Source: Pseudobutyrivibrio sp. (lineage in GTDB: Bacteria; Bacillota; Clostridia; Lachnospirales; Lachnospiraceae). Taken from it: 5,743 bases of DNA. The DNA lies in assembly GCA_017557715.1 (NCBI GenBank), contig JAFYYE010000313.1, positions 1 to 5,743 of the forward strand, written 5' to 3'. Shown one piece after another: positions 1 to 5,090 of this stretch. The notes beneath the pieces were generated by a model that was not told the origin of the DNA, did no database searches, and saw nothing but the letters and a program-made list of their open reading frames with translations. Each line of letters opens with the position of its first letter. Within the stretch, counting starts at the first letter, position 1. A program made the translations under genes and the position numbers.

Positions 1-929
1 GCGCCATCGGAATCATAGCTAAGATAAACATCCTTAACATAGCGCTTTAGCATACCGGCATGCCCCTCTGTAAGGGCTGTACCTAGAGATGCAACTGCAT
101 TATCAAAACCTGCCTGGTGCAGGGAAATTACATCCATATATCCTTCGCAAAGGATAAACTGTTCTCGTCTGGTCTTTCTAGCGAAATATAAACCGAATAA
201 AGTCTTAGACTTGTTGAAAATCTCCGTTTCTGGAGAATTCAAATACTTAGGCTCACCTTCACCCATCACTCGGCCACCGAAGGCAACCACCTTACCGTTG
301 GCATCGAAAATTGGAAACATTGCTCTGTTCCAAAATTTATCATGCCCGCCACGCTTTTCATCGATGGTGATGAGGCCGCAGTCCTTAAGGATATTGTCCT
401 CGTAGCCCTTGCCTTTAAGATATTTATAAAGGGAATCGGAATATTTGCTGGTACAACCAAGCCCGAACTTGTGCATGGTATCTGGAGTAAGCTCTCGCTT
501 CGTGAAATAATCCATGGCCTGCTTGCCAGCATCGGAGCGAAGCATCTTATAATAATAAGCCGCCGCCTCTTTATTGATTTCAAACAATCGGCTGCGCCTA
601 TCTGCCTTCTGCCTCTCCTGGGCCGTCATTTCACGCTGAGGTAATGTAACTCCACATTTAGGAGCAAGCTCCTCTACCGCTTCCTTGAAGGTCATATTGT
701 CATAATCCATTAGGAAGCTGAATACATTTCCTCCCTTGCCACAACCGAAGCAGTAATACATCTGCTTCTGCGGACTCACTGAAAATGAACCAGTTTTTTC
801 ATTATGAAAGGGACAAAGACCAAAATACTGGCTGCCCTTTTTTTGTAAGTTAACATATTGTGAGATTACATCAACGATGTTGGTGCGATTACGCACCTCC
901 TCGATAATCTCGTCTGGATAAAATGCCAT
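1..929 (-). CDS. dnaG: DNA primase DnaG, N-terminal part (3' end outside window)
   Basis: DnaG synthesises the RNA primers for lagging-strand and restart DNA synthesis and works with the replicative helicase. Translation from the ATG at 927-929 gives 309 complete residues. Seen: a CHC2-type zinc-binding domain near the N-terminus with C39, H42, C60 and C63 (CPFH and YYCFGCGKGG); the primase catalytic core with KFWNRAMFPIFD around 198-209 and FGGR at 217-220; and the Toprim acidic residues E262 (in CEGYMD) and D306/D308 (in YDSDG). The window ends right at that last metal-binding motif, so the end of the Toprim domain and the helicase-interacting C-terminal domain are missing. The start is supported by a GGGAG ribosome-binding site about 5 nt upstream (around 934-939). 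It follows dgt by 27 nt with no terminator between them, so the two are probably co-transcribed. In many Clostridia rpoD follows dnaG; here that would lie beyond the left edge. Family identity is secure. Confidence 0.97.
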   Translation of the reverse strand, partial: MAFYPDEIIEEVRNRTNIVDVISQYVNLQKKGSQYFGLCPFHNEKTGSFSVSPQKQMYYCFGCGKGGNVFSFLMDYDNMTFKEAVEELAPKCGVTLPQREMTAQERQKADRRSRLFEINKEAAAYYYKMLRSDAGKQAMDYFTKRELTPDTMHKFGLGCTSKYSDSLYKYLKGKGYEDNILKDCGLITIDEKRGGHDKFWNRAMFPIFDANGKVVAFGGRVMGEGEPKYLNSPETEIFNKSKTLFGLYFARKTRREQFILCEGYMDVISLHQAGFDNAVASLGTALTEGHAGMLKRYVKDVYLSYDSDG

Positions 930-956
930 TATTCTCCCTAACTTACATGTATATTA

Positions 957-1973
957 TTAAAATCCATCAACAATCCATGCTTTTGGCATGAAGTATTCAT
1001 TGAATTTTGTGATGCAATATTGATCTGTCATTCCAGAAATATAATCACAGATGATACGCTCCTGAGACTCGCCTTCATCCTCCATAGCACGATAGCGGTC
1101 TGGAAGTTCCTCAAAGTGATAGGTGTAATACTCATAAAGCTCTCGAATCATGCGCTTTGCCTTTACCTCTTCCACCTTGGCGATGGAATCCTTGTAGACA
1201 TTGGCGAACATGAAATTTCTAAGCTCAGTCATAGCTTCATCAATCTCTGGTGACATCTTAATCACAGCGCTATTCTGGCTGCTGATGATAACATCATGGA
1301 TCAAAGTATCCAAGCGAACAGCTGAAGTCATACCAAGTGTCTTTCTGACGCTCATAGGAATGTCATCCTCAGTAAGAATCTGAGCGCGAATAGCGTCGTC
1401 AACATCTGAATTAACATAGGCAATCTTGTCGGAAAGGCGCACAATCTGCCCCTCTGGAGTAGCTGGATGACCACTCGTCTGGTGATTGCGAATGCCGTCA
1501 CGAACCTCCCATGTGAGATTCAACCCCTGACCGCCCTTTTCAAGCTTTTCAACAATTCGAACACTCTGCTCCGAGTGCACAAAGCCTGTGGAACACATAG
1601 CATTAAGCTGAGCCTCACCTGCATGACCAAATGGGGTGTGACCCAAATCGTGTCCAAGAGCAATTGCCTCTACCAAATCCTCGTTAAGTCTCAAAGCCTT
1701 TGCAATGGTTCTGGCATTCTGTGAAACTTCTAAAGTGTGAGATAATCTGGTTCTGTAATGATCTCCTTGCGGAGTGAGAAAAACCTGAGTCTTATTCTTC
1801 AGACGACGAAATGCCTTGCTGTGAAGAATTCGATCTCGATCCCTCTGAAATAGAGGACGGATATCACATTGTGGCTCATCTTTTTCGCGGCCACGTGAAT
1901 TTTCATTGAGTGTGGCAAAAGGGCTTAAAGTCTCCCTTTCCATCTGCTCAATCATCTCTCGAATTGTGCCCAT
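957..1973 (-). CDS. dgt: Deoxyguanosinetriphosphate triphosphohydrolase-like protein (dGTPase, HD superfamily)
   Basis: This family hydrolyses dNTPs (dGTP in the classical enzyme) to the deoxynucleoside and triphosphate, adjusting dNTP pools in the cytoplasm. The 338-residue product carries the HD-domain metal ligands H79 (RLSHTLEV), H108-D109 (GHDLGH) and D182 (RLSDKIAY). It also has the family N-terminal block RDRDRILHSKAFRRLKNKTQ at about 44-63. The length fits the shorter dGTPase-like proteins of Firmicutes. The reading frame stays open upstream to an ATG at 2093. I chose the ATG at 1971-1973 because GGGAGG lies 5 nt before it, homologues begin this way, and the extra 40 codons would run through a T-rich terminator and palindrome. 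It heads a dgt-dnaG operon. Candidate -10 boxes (TATAGT, TATATT) occur 20-40 nt upstream of the ribosome-binding site but lack a convincing -35 box, so its promoter is unresolved. True nucleotide preference cannot be read from sequence. Confidence 0.93.
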   Translation of the reverse strand: MGTIREMIEQMERETLSPFATLNENSRGREKDEPQCDIRPLFQRDRDRILHSKAFRRLKNKTQVFLTPQGDHYRTRLSHTLEVSQNARTIAKALRLNEDLVEAIALGHDLGHTPFGHAGEAQLNAMCSTGFVHSEQSVRIVEKLEKGGQGLNLTWEVRDGIRNHQTSGHPATPEGQIVRLSDKIAYVNSDVDDAIRAQILTEDDIPMSVRKTLGMTSAVRLDTLIHDVIISSQNSAVIKMSPEIDEAMTELRNFMFANVYKDSIAKVEEVKAKRMIRELYEYYTYHFEELPDRYRAMEDEGESQERIICDYISGMTDQYCITKFNEYFMPKAWIVDGF

Positions 1974-1978
1974 TTTAG

Positions 1979-1984
1979 CCTCCC
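1979..1984 (-). promoter_or_regulatory. Ribosome-binding site deciding the dgt start
   Basis: GGGAGG on the minus strand lies 5 nt before the ATG at 1971-1973. No comparable site precedes the upstream in-frame ATG at 2093, which sits in the loop of the tRNA terminator hairpin. This favours the 338-residue product over a 378-residue one. Confidence 0.85.
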
Positions 1985-2047
1985 AAATATGAAGTAATAT
2001 AAGTACTATAATGCAACGGGAAACACTTCTATAAAACAAATTACCTA

Positions 2048-2071
2048 GAAAAAAAGGATATCCTTTTTTTC
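2048..2071. repeat. Perfect 24-bp palindrome, terminator-like
   Basis: The stretch is G, seven A, GGATATCC, seven T, C, and is perfectly self-complementary. As RNA it can form a stem of A-U pairs capped by G-C pairs with an AUAU loop, in either direction. It lies just past the main terminator of the tRNA-Leu gene and before dgt. It could be a second, back-up terminator with A- and U-tracts on both sides, or a protein-binding dyad for dgt; the sequence does not decide between them. Confidence 0.5.
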
Positions 2072-2075
2072 GAAT

Positions 2076-2106
2076 AAAAAAACCTAGGCACATAGGTGTC
2101 TAGGTT
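2076..2106 (-). terminator. Intrinsic terminator of the tRNA-Leu gene
   Basis: On the minus strand an 11-bp inverted repeat, AACCTAGACAC / GTGCCTAGGTT, encloses a CTAT loop and contains one A-C mismatch. It runs directly into seven T. It begins about 6 nt after the tRNA 3' end, the expected place for termination of a monocistronic tRNA transcript, and separates the tRNA from dgt. Confidence 0.8.
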
Positions 2107-2111
2107 ATATA

Positions 2112-2195
2112 TGCAGAAGATGGGACTTGAACCCACACGATATTGCTACCACAGGCACCTGAAGCCTGCGCGTCTGCCAATTCCGCCACTTCTGC
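2112..2195 (-). tRNA. tRNA-Leu (anticodon CAG)
   Basis: An 84-nt class II tRNA with the long variable arm typical of Leu. The acceptor arms GCAGAAG and CTTCTGC pair perfectly and are followed by discriminator A. The D-arm contains TGGCGGAATTGGCAGAC. The anticodon stem CAGGC/GCCTG holds loop TTCAGGT, giving anticodon CAG (2159-2161), which reads CUG. The T-arm has GGGTTCAAGTCCC with a G-U pair at its base. CCA is not encoded: the gene continues into TATATAACC, so CCA must be added by the nucleotidyltransferase. It has its own promoter and terminator and stands alone. Confidence 0.96.
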
Positions 2196-2206
2196 GAACA
2201 TTTAGT

Positions 2207-2235
2207 ATTCTAAGGAATTATAGGTATGAAGTCAA
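2207..2235 (-). promoter_or_regulatory. Sigma-A-type promoter of tRNA-Leu
   Basis: On the minus strand the -35 box TTGACT (2230-2235) and the -10 box TAGAAT (2207-2212) are separated by exactly 17 nt. The -10 ends 11 nt before the first base of the tRNA, leaving a 5' leader of only a few nucleotides for RNase P to remove. TATAAT also occurs inside the spacer but is too near the -35 to pair with it. Confidence 0.85.
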
Positions 2236-2356
2236 GGGAATTGTTGCATTTAGTGGATGGAACTTGAATCGCCTTTTTTACAATTGTTAATTTTCACAAA
2301 ACACTTAATCGAACATTGAACTATCTGACAATTATCTTGTATACATCATTTTTGTC

Positions 2357-2384
2357 TTGCAATTTCAGAATCGCACGTTATAAT
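2357..2384 (+). promoter_or_regulatory. Sigma-A-type promoter of the repeat-containing RNA
   Basis: TTGCAA (2357-2362), a 16-nt spacer and a perfect TATAAT (2379-2384) on the plus strand put the transcription start near 2390-2392. It points away from the tRNA-Leu promoter and towards the repeat array and its terminator. No protein gene lies downstream on this strand. A weaker possible promoter (TTGAAC at 2316-2321 with TATACA at 2340-2345, 18-nt spacer) lies just upstream. Confidence 0.75.
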
Positions 2385-2420
2385 GGTAAGTACAAAAGAT
2401 GTTAAGAAAAAAAGCAGAAA

Positions 2421-2687
2421 GGGAGGTACGGTCCACCAAAACATTAAGTTAGTAGTTTTTAGAAATGGTTTTATTAAAATTTAGTGATTGGAGGTATAGT
2501 CCACCAGAGGATTAAGTTTTAAAACCAAAGTTAATTGTTAAAATCTAGGAAATGGAGGTATGGTCCACCAGAGGATTAACATTTAACACACGCGACAATT
2601 TCATGATGAGGTCCATCACTGATTAAAAGTTTTCAAATGGACAGCAACAATGAAAAATAAAGCTGAATGAGAGGTACAGTCCATTGG
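2421..2687 (+). repeat. Five degenerate tandem repeats, core GGAGGTAYRGTCCACC
   Basis: Copies: R1 GGAGGTACGGTCCACC at 2422-2437; R2 GGAGGTATAGTCCACC at 2490-2505; R3 GGAGGTATGGTCCACC at 2554-2569; R4, shortened, GATGAGGTCCATCA at 2605-2618; R5 AGAGGTACAGTCCATT at 2670-2685. Start-to-start distances are 68, 64, about 51 and about 65 nt. R2 and R3 are similar over a longer unit (2474-2522 and 2538-2586, about 42 of 49 positions identical), beginning TTAAAAT and ending ATTAA after CCAGAGG. The copies are too degenerate and the linkers too unequal for CRISPR, and no cas gene is present. Confidence 0.8.
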
Positions 2688-2700
2688 GATCGAATTTCAG

Positions 2701-2753
2701 GGGCGGCATCAGCTAGGAATCAGGTGATTTCGAGTTGGTGTCGCCCGTTTTTT
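2701..2753 (+). terminator. Intrinsic terminator of the repeat RNA, plus-strand specific
   Basis: GGGCGGCATCAGC (2701-2713) pairs with GTTGGTGTCGCCC (2734-2746) along 13 bp including three G-U pairs. Inside, GGAATC and GATTTC form six further pairs around an AGGT loop (2722-2725). GTTTTTT follows immediately (2747-2753). Read from the minus strand the G-U pairs become A-C mismatches and no T-run follows, so this serves the plus-strand transcript. It ends about 20 nt before the convergent kinase gene's stop codon. Confidence 0.88.
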
Positions 2754-2773
2754 GTCAACTTCATTATGAATTG

Positions 2774-3517
2774 TTACACAAGTACCTTTAGTGAATCATC
2801 AGCTTGGACTTCAATGATTAAATCAGCCTTCTTAGACTTCGTCAGGCAAGTTTTTACATTTACCATATCTGAATAATCTACAAAAGCTGTAGCAGCTTCT
2901 ATTGTATTTCCACTGGCAGCCTTGCGAGAAATAAGGCGCTCTCTGAGCATATTTTCATCTGCCGTTAGTCTTATGGTGTAATCGGCATAACTTGCTAATT
3001 CATCCCAACCAAGTTCATCCAATAAAAGATAGTTTCCTTCCAAAAGAACAATTGGCGCAGATATTGTAATTACGTTATCAACTGGATTATGCAAAGTCCT
3101 GTCATAGATTGGCCAGCCACAATTCTCTCCTGCTGCAACCATCTGAATACGTTCTTTTAAAAGTGGTAGGTCAAAAGTTTCTGGTGCTCCCTTGATTTCA
3201 ACCATCTTTATTTCTTTTCCATCCCTTATAGTAGTATGGCTTGTAAGATAATCCTGCATGCGATGGAATCCATCCATACCGATGGCCTGTATTTTAGTAA
3301 GGCCGTCAGTCTCATTTGACAACTTCTCTAAAAAAGAAACTAGGGTGCTTTTCCCTGCCCCTGGAGGCGCTGCCAGCATTACAAGGATGCGTCTGTTCTT
3401 TTCTCGTTGAAGTTCTGTAAGACGCTCTAACAGCGGATAAAAAATCTCTTTTACATTCTCCTCGCTATAATGAGCATCCACATCCAGACCATTTATTTTT
3501 ATATTATAATCAATCAT
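2774..3517 (-). CDS. P-loop kinase, YggC / uridine kinase-pantothenate kinase-like family
   Basis: A 247-residue cytoplasmic P-loop phosphotransferase, usually annotated as a nucleoside/nucleotide kinase family protein, related in fold to uridine kinase, phosphoribulokinase and type I pantothenate kinase. Seen: Walker A PPGAGKST at 51-58; MDGFHR at 81-86; KGAPETFD at 109-116, the counterpart of the substrate-side segment in uridine kinase-like proteins; PIYDR at 136-140; a hydrophobic strand with LLEGNYLLL at 158-166; and an arginine-rich lid RERLISRK at 192-199. The ATG at 3515-3517 overlaps the stop codon of the upstream deacylase gene by one base (TAATG), with GGGAG about 8 nt before it, so translation is probably coupled. 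The physiological substrate of this subfamily cannot be assigned from sequence; a sugar, nucleoside or pantothenate-like alcohol are all possible. No clear minus-strand terminator follows its stop codon. Confidence 0.85.
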   Translation of the reverse strand: MIDYNIKINGLDVDAHYSEENVKEIFYPLLERLTELQREKNRRILVMLAAPPGAGKSTLVSFLEKLSNETDGLTKIQAIGMDGFHRMQDYLTSHTTIRDGKEIKMVEIKGAPETFDLPLLKERIQMVAAGENCGWPIYDRTLHNPVDNVITISAPIVLLEGNYLLLDELGWDELASYADYTIRLTADENMLRERLISRKAASGNTIEAATAFVDYSDMVNVKTCLTKSKKADLIIEVQADDSLKVLV

Positions 3518-4062
3518 TAGTCTTCTCCCACCAAATGTACTGATGTATATGTGTGTCCTGTAGCTGGAAGATACGTATTTACGATATCATCCATTTTGAT
3601 TTTTAGACTTGAGGTGTTTACACATGGATGACAACCAATGTACTCTGCGTTAAGAGTATCCTCATCTATAAGAAGCCTTACATCATTATTATGGTCATTC
3701 ATAAGTCCCATTACACTAAGTGACCCTGGGACAATATCCAAGTATTTTTCCATCTCTTCTCCACCTGCAAATGAAAGTCTTGCGGAATTAATTTGAGATG
3801 AAAGCTCCTTTGTTTTGAACTTCTTATCTGCTGGCATAAGCAACATATAAAAGTTTGTCTTCTGCTTATTGCAAAGCATAAGATTTTTGCACATTTCAAT
3901 CCCCAGCACTTCATCCACTGCTTTGCAGGCTTCCATTGTTTCTGCTGGTTCGTGATCAACTCGCTGATATTCTATTCCAAGATTATCGAGATAATCGTAA
4001 GTTCTAATTTCTTTTTCTAATCTTCCAGATGTATTGTCTGGTCTTCCATTTAATAATTCCAT
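3517..4062 (-). CDS. YbaK/ProX-type aminoacyl-tRNA deacylase (prolyl-tRNA synthetase-associated domain protein)
   Basis: Stand-alone members of this family hydrolyse mischarged tRNAs, typically Ala- or Cys-tRNA(Pro), as trans-editing factors; which one this clears is unknown. The 181-residue product shows the family signatures: K59 in CKNLML, equivalent to the conserved catalytic lysine of YbaK/ProX proteins; the glycine-rich GSLSVMGLMND at 113-123; and GCHPCVNTSS at 143-152. A start at 4110 would add 16 residues (MLCLVAYIGYKGDLNK). I prefer the ATG at 4060-4062 because AAGGGAG lies upstream at 4074-4080, and because the 4110 ATG sits at the loop of a strong inverted repeat without a good ribosome-binding site. 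The 11-nt spacing at the chosen start is slightly long. The stop codon overlaps the start of the kinase gene. There is no T-box leader, so amino-acid-dependent control is not indicated. Confidence 0.88.
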   Translation of the reverse strand: MELLNGRPDNTSGRLEKEIRTYDYLDNLGIEYQRVDHEPAETMEACKAVDEVLGIEMCKNLMLCNKQKTNFYMLLMPADKKFKTKELSSQINSARLSFAGGEEMEKYLDIVPGSLSVMGLMNDHNNDVRLLIDEDTLNAEYIGCHPCVNTSSLKIKMDDIVNTYLPATGHTYTSVHLVGED

Positions 4063-4073
4063 TTTATTTAAAT

Positions 4074-4080
4074 CTCCCTT
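4074..4080 (-). promoter_or_regulatory. Ribosome-binding site deciding the deacylase start
   Basis: AAGGGAG on the minus strand, 11 nt before the ATG at 4060-4062. It is the only good Shine-Dalgarno sequence in the region and supports the 181-residue product. Confidence 0.65.
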
Positions 4081-4096
4081 GTACCCTATATATGCC

Positions 4097-4125
4097 ACTA
4101 GGCAGAGCATATAGCCCTGCCTAGT
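4097..4125. repeat. 29-nt inverted repeat in the deacylase leader (operator or hairpin)
   Basis: On the minus strand ACTAGGCAGGGC and GCTCTGCCTAGT pair over 12 bp (one G-U) around a TATAT loop. No T-run follows on that strand, so it is a poor terminator for the methyltransferase gene upstream. It abuts an extended -10 box, and the predicted transcription start falls inside it, so a repressor-binding dyad or a stabilising 5' hairpin are both possible. Confidence 0.5.
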
Positions 4126-4134
4126 ATTATATCA
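4126..4134 (-). promoter_or_regulatory. Possible extended -10 promoter for the deacylase-kinase operon
   Basis: TGATATAAT on the minus strand is a perfect extended -10 element between the methyltransferase stop codon and the deacylase start. No good -35 box is seen at the right distance (the upstream bases are A-rich, which may act as an UP-like element). The predicted start is near 4119, inside the adjacent inverted repeat. Confidence 0.45.
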
Positions 4135-4140
4135 TTTTTA

Positions 4141-4911
4141 TTATTTCTTTTTAGCAACAATAAGATATCTGTGAATAGTTCCTTCTAAAACTCTATTTTT
4201 ATCCACTATTTCCTGCATCTCTAAAAGCTTGTTAAAGCATTTTTCTACAGAAAAACCTGGGAACTCCCATTCAATGATATGTGCAAACCATACAAAAGCA
4301 CCTATATCGTAAAAACGAATTGGGCGATATGCTTCCTCGGCTCTGATAATCTCAAATCCTGCCTTCTCAAATTTCTCTTTCTGAATAGATAATTTAAGCT
4401 CAGGGAATGGAGCTGGAACCTCTGATAATACCATCTCTACCAAGTCTCTGTCATTGTCGCCACCTACCTGCTCAGTGATAAATATTCCATTTTGCTTAAG
4501 GATTCTGTGTGTCTCCTCTGGATTAAAATCACCATGTCGGTTGATAATTAAATCAAAAGAATCATCCTCAAATGGGATGTTTGCAGAATCATTACATGCC
4601 TTGAAATCAATGCCTAAAGGCAGAAGTGTTTCCTTACATAATTCCACATTTGGTGGAAATCCTTCTGTAGCTGCTGTATTCTCATATGGGTGCTTAAGGG
4701 ATAATAAAAACTCACCACCACCTGTGTCAAAATCTAACATCTTTTTGTCGTCGGTGCGGTACTCAGCAATTATTCTTTCATAATCCCAAGGGAGGTCTTC
4801 CTCCTCCTCATAGCGACCGTGGATATGTGAAAAATCCCATCCATGGATATGAGCTATTTTCTCCTCAGCTTCCCATTCTTTTCTTAATTCATTTATTCTT
4901 TCTGTGTTCAT
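4141..4911 (-). CDS. Class I SAM-dependent methyltransferase, substrate unknown
   Basis: The 256-residue protein has a Rossmann-type methyltransferase core. Motif I is MLDFDTGGGEFL at 58-69, the SAM-binding glycine loop. An acidic residue after the second strand follows in ATEGFPPN (E83), and then FEDDSFDLIINRHGDF at 114-129 as the motif IV region. The N-terminal extension with WDFSHIHGRYEEEEDLPWDY (25-44) and the C-terminal aromatic part (about 196-222) are outside the core and probably define the substrate site. The ATG at 4909-4911 has AAGGAG 6 nt upstream, a near-ideal start. The gene has its own promoter and a leader of about 170 nt with a short peptide ORF and strong hairpin, suggesting conditional expression. 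By analogy with leader-controlled rRNA methyltransferases it could act on rRNA or in drug resistance, but it lacks recognisable Erm features and small-molecule methylation is equally possible. I do not recognise a named gene. Confidence 0.88.
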   Translation of the reverse strand: MNTERINELRKEWEAEEKIAHIHGWDFSHIHGRYEEEEDLPWDYERIIAEYRTDDKKMLDFDTGGGEFLLSLKHPYENTAATEGFPPNVELCKETLLPLGIDFKACNDSANIPFEDDSFDLIINRHGDFNPEETHRILKQNGIFITEQVGGDNDRDLVEMVLSEVPAPFPELKLSIQKEKFEKAGFEIIRAEEAYRPIRFYDIGAFVWFAHIIEWEFPGFSVEKCFNKLLEMQEIVDKNRVLEGTIHRYLIVAKKK

Positions 4912-4956
4912 ATTCTGCTCCTTATATATTTAGTAATTAGAATCTAGTTAATTAAT

Positions 4957-5032
4957 TCGGCGCAGTATATGTGACAGCATCAATTACTGATAACCTCGGT
5001 ACAACCTGCTGTCAGCATTAAAACTGCACCGA
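4957..5032 (-). promoter_or_regulatory. Structured mRNA leader of the methyltransferase gene
   Basis: On the minus strand UCGGUGCAGU (5023-5032) pairs with ACUGCGCCGA (4957-4966) as a 10-bp stem with one U-G pair. Inside it UGACAGCA (5007-5014) pairs perfectly with UGCUGUCA (4972-4979) around a 27-nt loop. On the plus strand the U-G pair would be a C-A mismatch, so the structure belongs to the minus-strand transcript. The 5' arm of the outer stem overlaps codons 8-11 of the leader peptide. CUCGGU (5028-5033) can alternatively pair with ACCGAG (4995-5000) in the loop. No terminator U-run follows, so control would act on translation or mRNA stability rather than by an obvious intrinsic terminator. 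It matches no riboswitch class I recognise. Confidence 0.65.
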
Positions 5033-5053
5033 GTATTTATCTCGTTTTCTCAT
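5018..5053 (-). CDS. Leader peptide MRKRDKYSVQF upstream of the methyltransferase
   Basis: An 11-codon ORF in the 5' leader, with ATG at 5051-5053 and TAA at 5018-5020. AGAGG (5059-5063) lies 5 nt before its ATG, which is a usable ribosome-binding site, and the predicted transcription start is about 30 nt upstream. The peptide begins M-R-K-R. In leader peptides such as ErmDL, macrolide-bound ribosomes stall at an Arg/Lys-X-Arg/Lys (+X+) motif, with MRLR as the minimal form. Its last codons form the 5' arm of the leader hairpin, so ribosome position on the ORF would influence folding. The ORF's existence and spacing are seen; regulation by a drug is inference. It could be fortuitous. Confidence 0.55.
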   Translation of the reverse strand: MRKRDKYSVQF

Positions 5054-5090
5054 GGTTACCTCTTTATTCTTAAATAATTCGAACAGAGTT

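Larger units (their letters stand above)
2391..2753 (+). ncRNA. Candidate small RNA with five tandem hairpin repeats (undescribed)
   Basis: This accounts for most of the gene-free stretch 2196-2773. It is bounded by a good promoter (TATAAT at 2379-2384) and a strong intrinsic terminator (2701-2753), giving a predicted transcript of about 360 nt. Inside are five degenerate copies of a short element with core GGTAYRGTCCA, joined by AT-rich linkers. Coding looks unlikely. The longest forward ORFs are small and lack ribosome-binding sites at usable spacing, the second repeat has a stop codon in the frame left open in its neighbours, and the frame covering the fifth repeat runs through the terminator hairpin. 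The repeats can instead form a shared hairpin. I do not recognise it as 6S RNA, tmRNA, RNase P RNA, SRP RNA or a riboswitch. Possible roles, all inference: a sponge or decoy for an RNA-binding protein, an antisense regulator using repeated GGAGG-like segments, or an orphan repeat RNA resembling a type III antitoxin but with no toxin gene beside it. Confidence 0.6.

Noticed and set aside
1974..2093. 40-residue N-terminal extension of dgt
   Set aside because: It would translate the terminator and palindrome region, begins in a hairpin loop without a ribosome-binding site, and is not part of the dGTPase family. The ATG at 1973 has an ideal GGGAGG.
2399..2452. Small forward ORF near the RNA start (17 codons, MLRKKAEREV...)
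   Set aside because: The ATG is only about 8 nt from the predicted transcription start and has no Shine-Dalgarno sequence. It is A-rich, likely by chance.
2552..2626. Small forward ORF starting at the third repeat (24 codons, MEVWSTRGL...)
   Set aside because: No ribosome-binding site lies before its ATG, and the equivalent frame in the second repeat has a TAG stop. The variation between copies fits a hairpin better than a peptide.
2421..2687. CRISPR array
   Set aside because: The copies are degenerate, the spacing varies from about 51 to 68 nt, the linkers of R2 and R3 resemble each other, and no cas gene is present.
2391..2753. Type III toxin-antitoxin RNA (ToxI-like)
   Set aside because: Such repeat RNAs are followed after the terminator by a same-strand toxin gene. 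Here the next gene is a convergent kinase, and the repeat period is longer than usual.
2667..2876. 69-codon forward ORF (MRGTVHWDR...)
   Set aside because: It runs straight through the intrinsic terminator and then antisense into the kinase gene, and it has no family resemblance.
4957..5032. Known riboswitch (TPP, THF, SAM and others considered)
   Set aside because: None of the conserved core sequences of those classes was recognised, and there is no clear expression platform with a terminator.
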